A stretch of 47,282 nucleotides of DNA from Chryseobacterium koreense CCUG 49689 (GTDB lineage: Bacteria > Bacteroidota > Bacteroidia > Flavobacteriales > Weeksellaceae). A model generated the notes under the pieces. The model had not been told where the DNA came from. It searched no databases and saw nothing but the letters and a program-made list of their open reading frames with translations. Below are positions 6,752 to 15,361 of this stretch, one piece after another. A program made the position numbers and the translations under genes. Within the stretch, counting starts at the first letter, position 1. Each line of letters begins with the position of its first letter. Location: positions 1 through 47,282 of the forward strand of contig NZ_LFNG01000017.1 in NCBI RefSeq assembly GCF_001045435.1. Direction: 5' to 3'.

Positions 6752-7639
6752 ATGAAATATAATAGATTATTGTTCATTTTTGCATTGTTGAGCTTTACAA
6801 TTTTATACGCTCAAGTTAATTTGAAAGAACTAGAAAGAAAAGATGGAGTTTGGGCAAAAATTGGAGAAAAAAATAGTTATTCTGGTGAATTTATTGAAAC
6901 TTTTGAAAATGGAAGTTTACAAGGAAAAGGAACTTTAAAAAATGGAACGCTAAACGGAGAAAGAATTTCATATTACGAAAATGGAAAAATAAAATTTCAA
7001 AGATTCTATAAAAATGGAATTACTGATGGAAAAAGTTTTGAAAATTTTGAAAACGGAACTTTAAAACAACAAGGAATTTTCAAAAATGGAAAAGAAGATG
7101 GTGAATGGAAATTCTATTATCCAAATGGAAAAATTCACGCAATTGTAAATTTCTCGGACGGAATTCAGCAAGGAGATTATTTTGAATATAATGAAGACGA
7201 AACACTAAAAGCACAATATTATTTCAGAGATGGAAAAGCGGGATATTCAGATGAACTTACAAAGCTTTCTGAAAAAGCATTGAGTTTAACTCGGAAATTT
7301 GAAAATGAAGAAGCTATAAAAGTTTACGACCAGGCGATTAAATTAAATCCAACTGTTGCGCAATTGTATTTCAATCGTGGTGTAACAAAAAGCAATTCAT
7401 TTGACTTTGATTCTGCAATAAAAGATTATGACAAAGCAATCGAAATAAATCCAGATTATATGGAAGCTTACGGAAATCGAGGAAATGCGAAAATTAATAT
7501 TCGAACATCAAAAGGAAATATTGATTTAACAAAAGAAGAGACTAAAAGTGCTTGTGAAGATTTTAAAAAGTCTGTTTCTCTTGGAGATTCTACAATGGCA
7601 ACTGAAGACAATTTATATCTTTATTGCAGAGAAAAATAA
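6752..7639 (+). CDS. Exported MORN-repeat plus TPR protein (orphan accessory gene 5)
   Basis: This 295 aa protein has a signal peptide (about residues 1-20, ending LYAQ). Next come at least five MORN_2-type repeats (about 40-165) with the G-x-x-x-G-x-x-x-x-Y/F-x-x-N-G-K/T pattern, such as GKEDGEWKFYYPNGK. At least two tetratricopeptide repeats follow (about 165-260), the clearest being AIKDYDKAIEINPDYMEAY. The MORN part resembles the YwqK family, annotated in databases as antitoxin-like but widespread as lone periplasmic proteins in Bacteroidota. The combination suggests a protein-protein scaffold. A weak -7-like TATTTTTA lies at 6686-6693. The function is not known, and the antitoxin label should not be taken literally. 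Confidence 0.8.
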   Translation: MKYNRLLFIFALLSFTILYAQVNLKELERKDGVWAKIGEKNSYSGEFIETFENGSLQGKGTLKNGTLNGERISYYENGKIKFQRFYKNGITDGKSFENFENGTLKQQGIFKNGKEDGEWKFYYPNGKIHAIVNFSDGIQQGDYFEYNEDETLKAQYYFRDGKAGYSDELTKLSEKALSLTRKFENEEAIKVYDQAIKLNPTVAQLYFNRGVTKSNSFDFDSAIKDYDKAIEINPDYMEAYGNRGNAKINIRTSKGNIDLTKEETKSACEDFKKSVSLGDSTMATEDNLYLYCREK

Positions 7640-7658
7640 CTGCAGGTGACAGCGGCAC

Positions 7659-7748
7659 AACCTCCCCTTTCAAATAAATCCAAGTAAAAACAATAAAAAC
7701 CAACCTCTTTTATGCTTCGACAGGCTCGGCAACCGGAATTAAGGGAGG
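7659..7748 (+). repeat. Spacer repeat B, copy 2
   Basis: AACCTCCCC (7659-7667) and AAGGGAGG (7741-7748) enclose a loop similar to that of 5098-5170 (AATAAAT, AATAAAAA, CCTCTTTT shared in order). Relative to copy 1 there is extra sequence containing CTTCGACAGGCTCGG. A T-run does not follow, so this copy is a poorer terminator. Confidence 0.65.
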
Positions 7749-7867
7749 CGGAGGAAAAGCTGTTTTTCCATGACTAGAACTTTACCGGTGGAGCAGCCGC
7801 TCAGGAGGCATTGGCGCAGCTGATGGTTGTGCAGGATGGCCGCAATGATGCAAGCTGGTCTGCAACC
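7749..7867. other. Spacer at the right edge of the accessory block
   Basis: GC-rich compared with the block to its left. It contains CAAGCTGGTCTG, also present at 6619-6630 after orphan gene 4. I see no gene in it. Confidence 0.35.
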
Positions 7868-9271
7868 TTAGGCAAAGAAAAGGTAGGCCAGAACCACCGA
7901 GGTAATGATCCCCACCAGATCTGCGAGCAGCATTGCGGTTACGGTATATCTGGTGTTTCTCACGCTCACCGCGCCGAAATAGACTGCGATCACGTAGAAA
8001 GTGGTGTCTGAACTGCCCTGTAGAACCGCCGCCAAGCGTCCCTGGAAACTGTCGGCACCGAAAGTCTGCATGGTGTCCACCATCATTCCGCGTGCTCCGG
8101 AACCGGAAAGCGGCTTGATCAACGCAGTGGGTAACCCATCTACAAACCGGGTGTCAAAACCTACGATGGACGCCACCCATTTCATCCCGTCAATGATCAC
8201 ATCGAACACGCCGGAAGTCCGCAGCAATGAAATCGCGATCAGCATCCCGACCAGGTATGGAATGATTTTCACGCAGGTCCAGAAGCCTTCTTTTGCCCCT
8301 TCGATAAAGGCATCGAACACATTGATCTTTTTGTAAACGGCTCCCAAAACGATGGCGAAGAAGATCAGCAGGATAATTCCGTTGCTCATCAGTTTGCTGA
8401 AATCATCCAACCCGTCCTTGCTTAAATTCACGAGGTAAACTACGAGCAGTGCTATGATGGCAGAAATACCGCCGACGTAGGCCAAAACAATTGGCTGGAA
8501 AAGGTTGATTTTCTGGTAAAGTGACACGATGATCATAGCGGCCATAGTAGCCGCGAAAGTGGCCATCATGCACGGCAGGAAAATATCGGTGGGTGTGTGC
8601 GAACCCATGGAAGCACGGATCGCGATGATGGAAACCGGAATTAAGGTCAGTCCTCCCGCGTGAAGGCAGAGGAACATGATTTGGGAGTTGCTCGCCCGCT
8701 CTTTGTCGGGATTTAAGGTTTGCAGACTTTCCATCGCCTTTAATCCAAATGGGGTTGCCGCATTGTCTAAACCTAAAAGATTGGCTGAAAAGTTCAGCAG
8801 CATGTGTCCAAAAGAAGGGTGGTTTTTTGGAATTTCGGGGAAGAGCTTGGAGAAGAAGGGCTGGATCAGGCGGGAAAGCAAATTGATACCGCCCGCTTTT
8901 TCGGCAATTCCCATGAAGCCCATGAATAGGGTCATGATCCCGATCAAGCCGAGGCAGATTTTCACTGCGGTTTCAGAAGTTCCGATGACGCCGTCGGTTT
9001 CCTGGACCCGGTAAACCTTTACCGCGGTTTTGGCGGAATCGGTTTTATAATGGATTCTGTTTTGCTCGAAATTGGGTTTTAATAAAAGGGAATTTTTGAT
9101 TTCCGGATCCAGCTCGCTGATGTTTTTGGTAGCGATTTGCACGGTGTCGCCGCTTTTTCCAACGACCAAGTCGTTGTAGATCGCTTTGTAATTGGGAGAA
9201 AATAGATATTTGATGCTTGCGACGATGATCGCGACAATGATGAACGCGCTCCAAATCCTGCTTAAAACCAT
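7868..9271 (-). CDS. SpmA-SpmB fusion (nucleoside-recognition domain membrane protein)
   Basis: This 467 aa polytopic inner-membrane protein has an N-terminal helix, a short soluble insert (about 28-98), then two consecutive Gate/nucleoside-recognition domains. The first (about 100-290) includes NLLGLDNAATPFGLKAME, and the second (about 300-467) includes SGSGARGMMVDTMQTFG and QGSSDTTFYVIAVYFGA. In spore formers SpmA and SpmB are separate proteins. In Bacteroidota, which do not sporulate, the two are fused in one protein of about this length. The transported or bound ligand is not established. It is transcribed on its own, toward the accessory block. Confidence 0.88.
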   Translation of the reverse strand: MVLSRIWSAFIIVAIIVASIKYLFSPNYKAIYNDLVVGKSGDTVQIATKNISELDPEIKNSLLLKPNFEQNRIHYKTDSAKTAVKVYRVQETDGVIGTSETAVKICLGLIGIMTLFMGFMGIAEKAGGINLLSRLIQPFFSKLFPEIPKNHPSFGHMLLNFSANLLGLDNAATPFGLKAMESLQTLNPDKERASNSQIMFLCLHAGGLTLIPVSIIAIRASMGSHTPTDIFLPCMMATFAATMAAMIIVSLYQKINLFQPIVLAYVGGISAIIALLVVYLVNLSKDGLDDFSKLMSNGIILLIFFAIVLGAVYKKINVFDAFIEGAKEGFWTCVKIIPYLVGMLIAISLLRTSGVFDVIIDGMKWVASIVGFDTRFVDGLPTALIKPLSGSGARGMMVDTMQTFGADSFQGRLAAVLQGSSDTTFYVIAVYFGAVSVRNTRYTVTAMLLADLVGIITSVVLAYLFFA

Positions 9272-9393
9272 TTGCTAGAAATTTGGAGTAAATGTAATAA
9301 AAACTCGGAAGTCGCAAGGTGGAAGTAGGAAGAAATTCTTCGCAATTGATTTGCCGGCCGGAAGCATTGGGATGATTTGCCCCAAGTTTTCCA

Positions 9394-9424
9394 CAAAAAA
9401 ATCCTGACATCAGAGAAATCAGGA
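9394..9424 (-). terminator. Rho-independent terminator of the small membrane protein gene
   Basis: On the - strand TCCTGA is followed by an 11 nt loop, TCAGGA and seven T. The gene at 9450-9644 ends just upstream. Confidence 0.7.
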
Positions 9425-9449
9425 CCGTCTTTGTTTAAAAAGAACAGTT

Positions 9450-9644
9450 TTACTGCATGGCCAAAAATTCCACTCCATGACTGCCGTCTTCACGGTGTTT
9501 TTTATCGAAATGGCGGTGGAAATCTGCATAGTAGTCCTCATAGTCTTTATGTCTTTTGAGCAGGAATTTTCTGATTCCAAAAATTCCTAACCCCAAGATT
9601 ACCCCTAAACTTCCTGCCAATAATATTCCGGTTTCTTTTTTCAT
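9450..9644 (-). CDS. Small single-pass membrane protein
   Basis: This 64 aa protein starts MKKETGILLAGSLGVILG. One Gly-rich transmembrane helix (about residues 5-24) is followed by a positively charged, Tyr/His/Asp-rich tail of about 40 residues. A longer frame starts at 9674 (non-consensus extension MLNFISKILN), but the MKK start gives a normal membrane-protein N-terminus. It has its own terminator. No family name is recognised; similar short proteins are common in Flavobacteriia. Confidence 0.6.
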   Translation of the reverse strand: MKKETGILLAGSLGVILGLGIFGIRKFLLKRHKDYEDYYADFHRHFDKKHREDGSHGVEFLAMQ

Positions 9645-9753
9645 ATTTAAAATTTTGCTGATAAAATTAAGCAATTTTTGTTCCCAACGTGGCCGGGAAA
9701 GTTTTAAAGTTTGTTAATGTTTGCGCAAATGGGCTAAAACCAATTAAAATCTC

Positions 9754-9761
9754 TATTTTTG
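9754..9761 (+). promoter_or_regulatory. -7 promoter element for prolyl oligopeptidase
   Basis: TATTTTTG matches TAnnTTTG exactly, 13 nt before the ATG. Confidence 0.6.
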
Positions 9762-9774
9762 AAAAAAGTTAAAA

Positions 9775-11889
9775 ATGAGATTTAATTCACTGATTCTTTC
9801 TGCAGGCGTAGCTTTTTTGACGTCTTGCGGAACTCAAAAAATGACCAACAATTTTCATTATCCGGAAACCAAGAAGGTTTCCCACACGGACGAATATTTC
9901 GGCACCAAAGTAGAAGATCCGTACCGCTGGCTGGAAGACGACCGTGCCGAAGATACCAAAGATTGGGTAAAAAGGGAAGTAGCCTTTACCAATGACTATT
10001 TGGCAAAGATCCCTTTCCGGGAGGAAATCCGCGCCCAACTGAAAGATATCTGGAATTATGAGAAAATTGGGGCGCCCTTTAAAGAAGGAGATTTCACCTA
10101 TTTTTACAAGAATGACGGCCTTCAGGCGCAATTCGTTTTATACAGAACCGATAAAAACGGAAACACGGAGGTTTTCCTGGATCCTAACAAATTTTCAGAA
10201 AAAGGAACCACTTCTCTGGCCGGAGTTTCCTTTAACAAGAAAGGAACTTTAGCCGCTTATTCTATTTCCGAAGGGGGAAGTGACTGGAATAAAATAATCA
10301 TTATCAATGCTTTAACTAAGGAAAAGATTGATGAGACGATTGTGGATGTGAAGTTTTCCGGGGCATCTTGGCTGGGTGACGAAGGTTTTTTCTACTCCAG
10401 TTATGATAAGCCGAAAGGAAGCGAGCTTTCCGCGAAAACAGATACCCACAAAGTGTATTTCCATCAACTGGGGACCAAACAATCCCAAGATCGGCTGATC
10501 ATCGGTGGTGAAAACTTCAAGAGGAGGTATATGAGCATTGGTGTTTCGGATGATGAACGCTTCGAAATCCTGAACGCATCAGAAGCAACGAATGGGAACG
10601 AATTGTATATCAAAGATTTAAGTAAGAAAACGGATTTTGTCCCGGTTCAAAAAGGATATGATTTCAATACCGATTTTGTGGATTCCAAAGGCGATATGAT
10701 CTATGCTTTGACGGATAAAAACGCTCCAAATATGCGTTTGGTGAAATTCAATATCAATAATCCGGATGTTTGGACCGATGTGATTCCAGAAACCGAAAAC
10801 GTGTTAAGCGTCTCTACCGGAGGAGGTTACATTTTTGCGAAGTACATGAAAGATGCAGTGACTTCGGTGAAGCAGTTTGATTATGATGGAAAACTGATCC
10901 GGGATATCCAGTTGCCCGGAATAGGAACTGCCAACGGATTCGGCGGCAAGGAAAAAGAGAAGGACTTGTATTTTTCGTTCACGAATTACATTACACCGGG
11001 AACCATTTATAAGTTCAATGCAGATGCCGGAAAATCAGAAGTTTACCAAAAACCGAAAGTGAAATTCAACCCGGAAGATTATGTTTCTGAGCAGGTTTTC
11101 TTTACCTCCAAAGACGGAACCAAGATCCCGATGATGATCAACTATAAAAAAGGGATCCAACTGGATGGGAAAAACCCCACGATTCTTTATTCATACGGCG
11201 GATTCAACATCAGTCTGCAGCCGGCATTTTCCGTGGTGAACGCCATCTGGATGGAAAACGGCGGAATCTATGCCGTTCCGAACATTCGTGGCGGCGGTGA
11301 ATACGGAAAGAAATGGCACGATGCAGGAACGAAAATGCAGAAGAAAAATGTCTTCGATGATTTCATCGCAGCGGGAGAATATCTGCAGCGCAAAGGATAT
11401 ACATCCAAAGATTTCATGGCGCTTTCGGGAAGGTCAAACGGCGGACTTTTGGTGGGTGCAACCATGACGATGCGTCCGGACTTGGCGAAAGTCGCATTTC
11501 CGGGAGTGGGCGTTTTGGATATGCTCCGTTACAATAAATTCACGGCGGGAGCAGGATGGAGTTATGATTACGGAACAGCGGAAGATTCCAGAGAAATGTT
11601 TGAATATTTGAAATCCTATTCACCGGTTCACCAGGTGCGAAAAGGGGTTTGCTATCCTTCTACCATGATCATTACGAGTGATCACGACGATCGGGTGGTT
11701 CCGGCGCACTCATTCAAGTTCGGTGCGGAATTGCAGGAGAAACAAAGTTGTAACAATCCGGTTTTGGTAAGAATCGAAACCAACGCGGGTCACGGTGCGG
11801 GAAGAAGCACCGATCAAGTCATCGGCGAGAATGCGGATTTACTGAGTTTCGCACTTTATGAAATGGGCTTAAAAAATCTGAAGAAATAG
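9775..11889 (+). CDS. Prolyl oligopeptidase (S9A), predicted lipoprotein
   Basis: This 704 aa serine peptidase cleaves short peptides after proline. The N-terminus is a lipoprotein signal ending LTSC (Cys18), so it should sit in the periplasm attached to a membrane. The seven-bladed propeller occupies roughly residues 90-440, after an N-terminal segment of the hydrolase domain with the family hallmark VEDPYRWLED. The C-terminal alpha/beta hydrolase carries the triad: Ser554 in GRSNGG, Asp in DHDDRVVP (about 636-643), and His in NAGHGAG (about 672). Length is normal for the family. It has its own promoter (9754) and terminator (11902). Confidence 0.95.
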   Translation: MRFNSLILSAGVAFLTSCGTQKMTNNFHYPETKKVSHTDEYFGTKVEDPYRWLEDDRAEDTKDWVKREVAFTNDYLAKIPFREEIRAQLKDIWNYEKIGAPFKEGDFTYFYKNDGLQAQFVLYRTDKNGNTEVFLDPNKFSEKGTTSLAGVSFNKKGTLAAYSISEGGSDWNKIIIINALTKEKIDETIVDVKFSGASWLGDEGFFYSSYDKPKGSELSAKTDTHKVYFHQLGTKQSQDRLIIGGENFKRRYMSIGVSDDERFEILNASEATNGNELYIKDLSKKTDFVPVQKGYDFNTDFVDSKGDMIYALTDKNAPNMRLVKFNINNPDVWTDVIPETENVLSVSTGGGYIFAKYMKDAVTSVKQFDYDGKLIRDIQLPGIGTANGFGGKEKEKDLYFSFTNYITPGTIYKFNADAGKSEVYQKPKVKFNPEDYVSEQVFFTSKDGTKIPMMINYKKGIQLDGKNPTILYSYGGFNISLQPAFSVVNAIWMENGGIYAVPNIRGGGEYGKKWHDAGTKMQKKNVFDDFIAAGEYLQRKGYTSKDFMALSGRSNGGLLVGATMTMRPDLAKVAFPGVGVLDMLRYNKFTAGAGWSYDYGTAEDSREMFEYLKSYSPVHQVRKGVCYPSTMIITSDHDDRVVPAHSFKFGAELQEKQSCNNPVLVRIETNAGHGAGRSTDQVIGENADLLSFALYEMGLKNLKK

Positions 11890-11901
11890 AGCCAATTGTT
11901 G

Positions 11902-11935
11902 AAAACTTCCTGAGCACTTCGGGAAGTTTTTTCGT
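11902..11935 (+). terminator. Terminator after prolyl oligopeptidase
   Basis: AAAACTTCC and GGAAGTTTT form a 9 bp stem over an 11 nt loop, with a run of T at the end. Confidence 0.8.
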
Positions 11936-11946
11936 TTTAAAATGAT

Positions 11947-11954
11947 TATTTTTG
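11947..11954 (+). promoter_or_regulatory. -7 promoter element for the mutL operon
   Basis: TATTTTTG, an exact TAnnTTTG match, 12 nt before the mutL ATG and directly after the previous terminator. Confidence 0.65.
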
Positions 11955-11966
11955 TAGGTTTAAGAA

Positions 11967-13724
11967 ATGTCAGATATCATCAAACTTTTACCGGATCATG
12001 TAGCCAATCAAATCGCCGCCGGTGAGGTGGTTCAGAGACCTGCGTCCATCGTGAAGGAGCTGATGGAAAACGCGGTGGATGCCGGTGCCACAAAAATTGA
12101 ACTCATTGTGCGGGAAGCTGGAAGGAACCTGATCCAGGTTGTGGACAACGGAATCGGGATGAGCGAAACCGACGCCAGAATGGCCTTCGAAAGACATGCC
12201 ACTTCCAAAATCAGCACCACGGAAGACATCTTCCATATTTCTACCAAAGGCTTCCGAGGTGAGGCTTTGGCTTCCATCGCCGCAGTGGCTCAAGTGGAGT
12301 TGAAGACCAAAACGAAAGATGCCAAAACCGGAACCAATATCTATATCGAAGGGGGAGGTTTTCAGTTTCAGGAACCGATTCAGACCGCGGAAGGATCAAG
12401 CTTCTCGGTGAAAAATCTATTCTATAATGTTCCCGCAAGAAGGAAATTCCTTAAGAACAATAATGTGGAATTCCGCCATATCATCGATGAATTTCAAAGG
12501 GTTGCATTGGCGCATGAACATTTGGATTTCGAGCTTTTTCATAATGACGACATTGTATTTCGATTAAGGAAATCCAGTTTGCTGCAGCGGATCATCGATA
12601 TTTTCGGGCGAAAACTTCAGCCGCTTTTGGTTCCCATTAAAGAAGATCTCGGTTGGGTAAAGCTCAATGGATTTGTGGCCAAACCCGAAGGTGCAAAAAA
12701 AGTCCGTGGCGAGCAGTTTTTCTTTATCAACGGAAGGTTTTTCAGAAGTGCCTATTTCAACAAAGCGGTTCAGGATGCATTTGAAGGTTTGCTTTTGCCT
12801 GGGTATATTCCGACTTTTTTCCTTTTTCTGGAACTCGATCCGGAAAAAGTGGACGTGAATATTCACCCACAAAAGACGGAAGTGAAATTTGAGGATGAAA
12901 ATCTGATTTACGCACTGATTCGTTCCACGATAAAGAAATCCCTCGGGATTTACAATGTTGCGCCGAGTTTGGATTTTGACCGGGATTCCAGTATTGATGC
13001 CTTCATGCAGCAAAAACCCAATGCCGGAAGTTTCAAGGCGCCGGAAATTTCGGTGGATCGGAATTATAACCCGTTTATGGAAGAAGTTTCCGCAGGCGAA
13101 AAGATTGCGATGACCGAAATCTATCAGCAGAATATTCAGGCAGAGCCGTCCAAAATAAATTTGTTTGAAGACGAGGATTTCGACGAAGATCTGATGCGGC
13201 TTCCAAATGGCTACTGGCTTTTCAACCGGGGCGGGAAAACGCTGATGCTGGATTTGGGGAGAATGCACCGGTTGATCGTGAGCGAGCGGAATGCGAAGAA
13301 GAAAATCAGCAACGAAAGGCACGCACTGCTTTTTTCGCTGGAATACCACATGAATGAAATTGAAAAGAACAAGTTCCGTTCGATCAAGAAATATTTGCCG
13401 GAGTTGGGTTTTGAAATGGTGATTGCCAATGACAACGTATTGAGGATTGATGCGGTTCCAGAAGGATTGAAAGAAACCCAGGTGATGAAATTTATGGAAA
13501 ACCTTTTCGATATTTTGGAATACAAAACCGAAGATGAATTCATGAATTTTTACCGGAATCAGTGGAACAAGATCCAGAGCAAATCCCGTTTCGATTTTCT
13601 GTATAAAATGGATGCCGAACAAGTCATCAAAGACTTCACGGAACTGGGTTTCCCCGAGTATTTACCCAATGGAAAAAGATGCTTTATCGAAATTCCATTA
13701 GAAGAATTAAAAAACAAATTTTAG
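11967..13724 (+). CDS. mutL: DNA mismatch repair protein MutL
   Basis: This 585 aa protein has the GHKL ATPase and MutL transducer domains: IAAGEVVQRPASIVKELMEN, DNGIGM, HATSKI, GFRGEALASI, then NVPARRKFL and FINGRFF/VNIHPQKTEV. It couples mismatch recognition by MutS to strand removal. The C-terminal dimerisation domain (about 400-585) is present, but the site where nicking MutL proteins carry DQHA(x)2E(x)4E reads LDLGRMHRLIVSE, and the C-terminal CPHGRP motif is degraded to LPNGKRC. This copy may therefore lack intrinsic endonuclease activity. It is the first gene of an operon with the rhomboid gene 6 nt downstream. Confidence 0.95.
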   Translation: MSDIIKLLPDHVANQIAAGEVVQRPASIVKELMENAVDAGATKIELIVREAGRNLIQVVDNGIGMSETDARMAFERHATSKISTTEDIFHISTKGFRGEALASIAAVAQVELKTKTKDAKTGTNIYIEGGGFQFQEPIQTAEGSSFSVKNLFYNVPARRKFLKNNNVEFRHIIDEFQRVALAHEHLDFELFHNDDIVFRLRKSSLLQRIIDIFGRKLQPLLVPIKEDLGWVKLNGFVAKPEGAKKVRGEQFFFINGRFFRSAYFNKAVQDAFEGLLLPGYIPTFFLFLELDPEKVDVNIHPQKTEVKFEDENLIYALIRSTIKKSLGIYNVAPSLDFDRDSSIDAFMQQKPNAGSFKAPEISVDRNYNPFMEEVSAGEKIAMTEIYQQNIQAEPSKINLFEDEDFDEDLMRLPNGYWLFNRGGKTLMLDLGRMHRLIVSERNAKKKISNERHALLFSLEYHMNEIEKNKFRSIKKYLPELGFEMVIANDNVLRIDAVPEGLKETQVMKFMENLFDILEYKTEDEFMNFYRNQWNKIQSKSRFDFLYKMDAEQVIKDFTELGFPEYLPNGKRCFIEIPLEELKNKF

Positions 13725-13730
13725 AACATT

Positions 13731-14369
13731 ATGTTTCCAAGACTTACACCGATCACGAAAAATATCATCATTTTAAATGTGGCATTTTACTTGGTTTCCA
13801 ACTTTTTATGGCCGCAACTTTATGAGATCTTTTCCGCCTATTATATTGGTTCGCCGTTTTTCCGGGTGTGGCAGATTATCACGCATATGTTTATGCACGC
13901 ACCGCTGGGACAAGGAATTGGCTTAACACACATTCTTTTCAACATGCTTACTTTGGCGAGTTTCGGGCCGGTTTTGGAGCAGGTTCTGGGCGAAAAGAAA
14001 TATGTGATTCTTTATTTTCTGAGCGGAATTGGGGCCTATTTCTTGAACTGTGGCTGGAATTTTTTCGAAATTACGCAGGGTGTCGATTTACAGAAAATTT
14101 ATTCCATACCCATGATGGGTGCTTCCGGCGCGATTTTCGGGGTTGTAGCTGCATTCTCTACTATGTTTCCGGATGCGAAGCTGTATTTCATGTTCATTCC
14201 TTTCGGGGTGAAATCAAAATACCTTTTGCCGGCCATCATCGTGATTTCGCTGTATTTAGGGTATAGCGGATCGATGGGGGGAATTGCTCATTTTGCACAT
14301 ATCGGTGGTGCGATCGTGGGATTTATTCTGGCAAAAATGTGGAAGGATAATGAATACAGGATTAATTAA
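13731..14369 (+). CDS. Rhomboid family intramembrane serine protease
   Basis: This 212 aa protein has about six transmembrane helices. The HxxxN oxyanion motif is in HILFNML (helix 2), the catalytic Ser is in GASGAIFG (helix 4), and the catalytic His is in HFAHIGGAIVG (helix 6). Rhomboids cut transmembrane segments of substrate proteins; the substrate here is unknown. It starts 6 nt after mutL, so translation is probably coupled, and the EEP gene follows 12 nt later. All motifs needed for activity are intact. Confidence 0.92.
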   Translation: MFPRLTPITKNIIILNVAFYLVSNFLWPQLYEIFSAYYIGSPFFRVWQIITHMFMHAPLGQGIGLTHILFNMLTLASFGPVLEQVLGEKKYVILYFLSGIGAYFLNCGWNFFEITQGVDLQKIYSIPMMGASGAIFGVVAAFSTMFPDAKLYFMFIPFGVKSKYLLPAIIVISLYLGYSGSMGGIAHFAHIGGAIVGFILAKMWKDNEYRIN

Positions 14370-14381
14370 ATTTCATTTTCA

Positions 14382-15359
14382 ATGGAGAAATTTCAGCGCA
14401 TATTACTGGTGTTCCATTTCTTCATTGTCATTTTTTTGCTGGGAACTTTTCTAAACGGCTATATAAAGCCTGCCGCATTTCCGTGGTTGAATTTGCTTTC
14501 GTTGGCTTTTCCGGTTTTGATGCTGCTCAATATGCTGCTGATTATTTTTTGGGCTTTAGTTAAAAAGAAGACAGCCTTAATATTTATACTATGTTCTTTT
14601 TTTCTCATTCATCCTACAAGAAGGTGGGTAAATTTTAGCGGGAAATCGCAAGAAACGGGCAACCTGAAAATAGTCACCTTAAACGGACATTCCGGGATTA
14701 TGGGCGAAGAGGCAATGCGAAGCTACTTGAACAGTGTACATCCGGATGTGGTTTTTTTTCAGGAATCCAGGTTTTATAAACATGAAAATCTGGAATTGAA
14801 AGATTTGAAATACCGTTACAAATGTTTCATTGTGGAACTGCATTCCAAGTATGAGATTTTGGAAGCCGGACCTATTTTGGACAATCCGCTTCAAGGCTCC
14901 TCCTTCTATGCGGACATCAAGATTAATGGTCAGAAGATTCGGTTGGTCAATGTGTACCTGGAACCATTTAGGTTCAATAAGAAAATGCTGAATTCTAATG
15001 TTTCGATTTCCACCGTCGGTCGGTTTATGAATACCTTTGAAAATATTTTCTTAGTTCATCAAGGACAAGTGAACATGATTAAGAAGTTTTTGGATGAATC
15101 GCCTTATCCTGTAATTTTGGCGGGTGATTTTAATGCGGTGCCGAATTCCTATGAATATTACCATTTGGGAAAAGATTTGAAAGATGTATTTATGGAAAGG
15201 GGGAATGGCATTTCAAGCAGCTTCCACGATTACAAATTCCCAATACGGATTGATTATGTTTTTTGTTCCCGGGAAATCAATCCGGTAAGTTATAAAGTGG
15301 ACCGCTCGGTGAAGATTTCAGACCATTTTCCTGTAATTGCCGAATTTAAAATTGATTAA
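14382..15359 (+). CDS. Endonuclease/exonuclease/phosphatase family membrane protein
   Basis: This 325 aa protein has two to three N-terminal transmembrane helices (about residues 8-85) and then an EEP domain. Catalytic positions are visible: Glu in VVFFQES, Asp and Asn in ILAGDFNAVPN, Asp in RIDYVF, and the final His in SDHFPVIAEF. The usual Asn of the first motif appears as TLNGHSG. EEP proteins hydrolyse phosphodiesters in DNA, lipids or inositides, so the substrate cannot be named. It belongs to the mutL-rhomboid operon and is separated from the next gene by 2 nt. Confidence 0.85.
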   Translation: MEKFQRILLVFHFFIVIFLLGTFLNGYIKPAAFPWLNLLSLAFPVLMLLNMLLIIFWALVKKKTALIFILCSFFLIHPTRRWVNFSGKSQETGNLKIVTLNGHSGIMGEEAMRSYLNSVHPDVVFFQESRFYKHENLELKDLKYRYKCFIVELHSKYEILEAGPILDNPLQGSSFYADIKINGQKIRLVNVYLEPFRFNKKMLNSNVSISTVGRFMNTFENIFLVHQGQVNMIKKFLDESPYPVILAGDFNAVPNSYEYYHLGKDLKDVFMERGNGISSSFHDYKFPIRIDYVFCSREINPVSYKVDRSVKISDHFPVIAEFKID

Positions 15360-15361
15360 AA

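Noticed and set aside
3300..7867. Classical integron or integrative element
   Set aside because: No integrase, transposase, tRNA target or attI is visible, and the attC core consensus is not met. Only a cassette-like pattern is claimed.
7811..8336. Short + strand frames at the 3' end of the SpmAB-like gene
   Set aside because: They overlap the well-supported - strand gene and have Arg/Ser/Pro-rich shadow composition.
12564..13622. 352-codon frame antisense to mutL
   Set aside because: It is a shadow of the mutL reading frame; His/Phe/Ile-rich composition and no family likeness.
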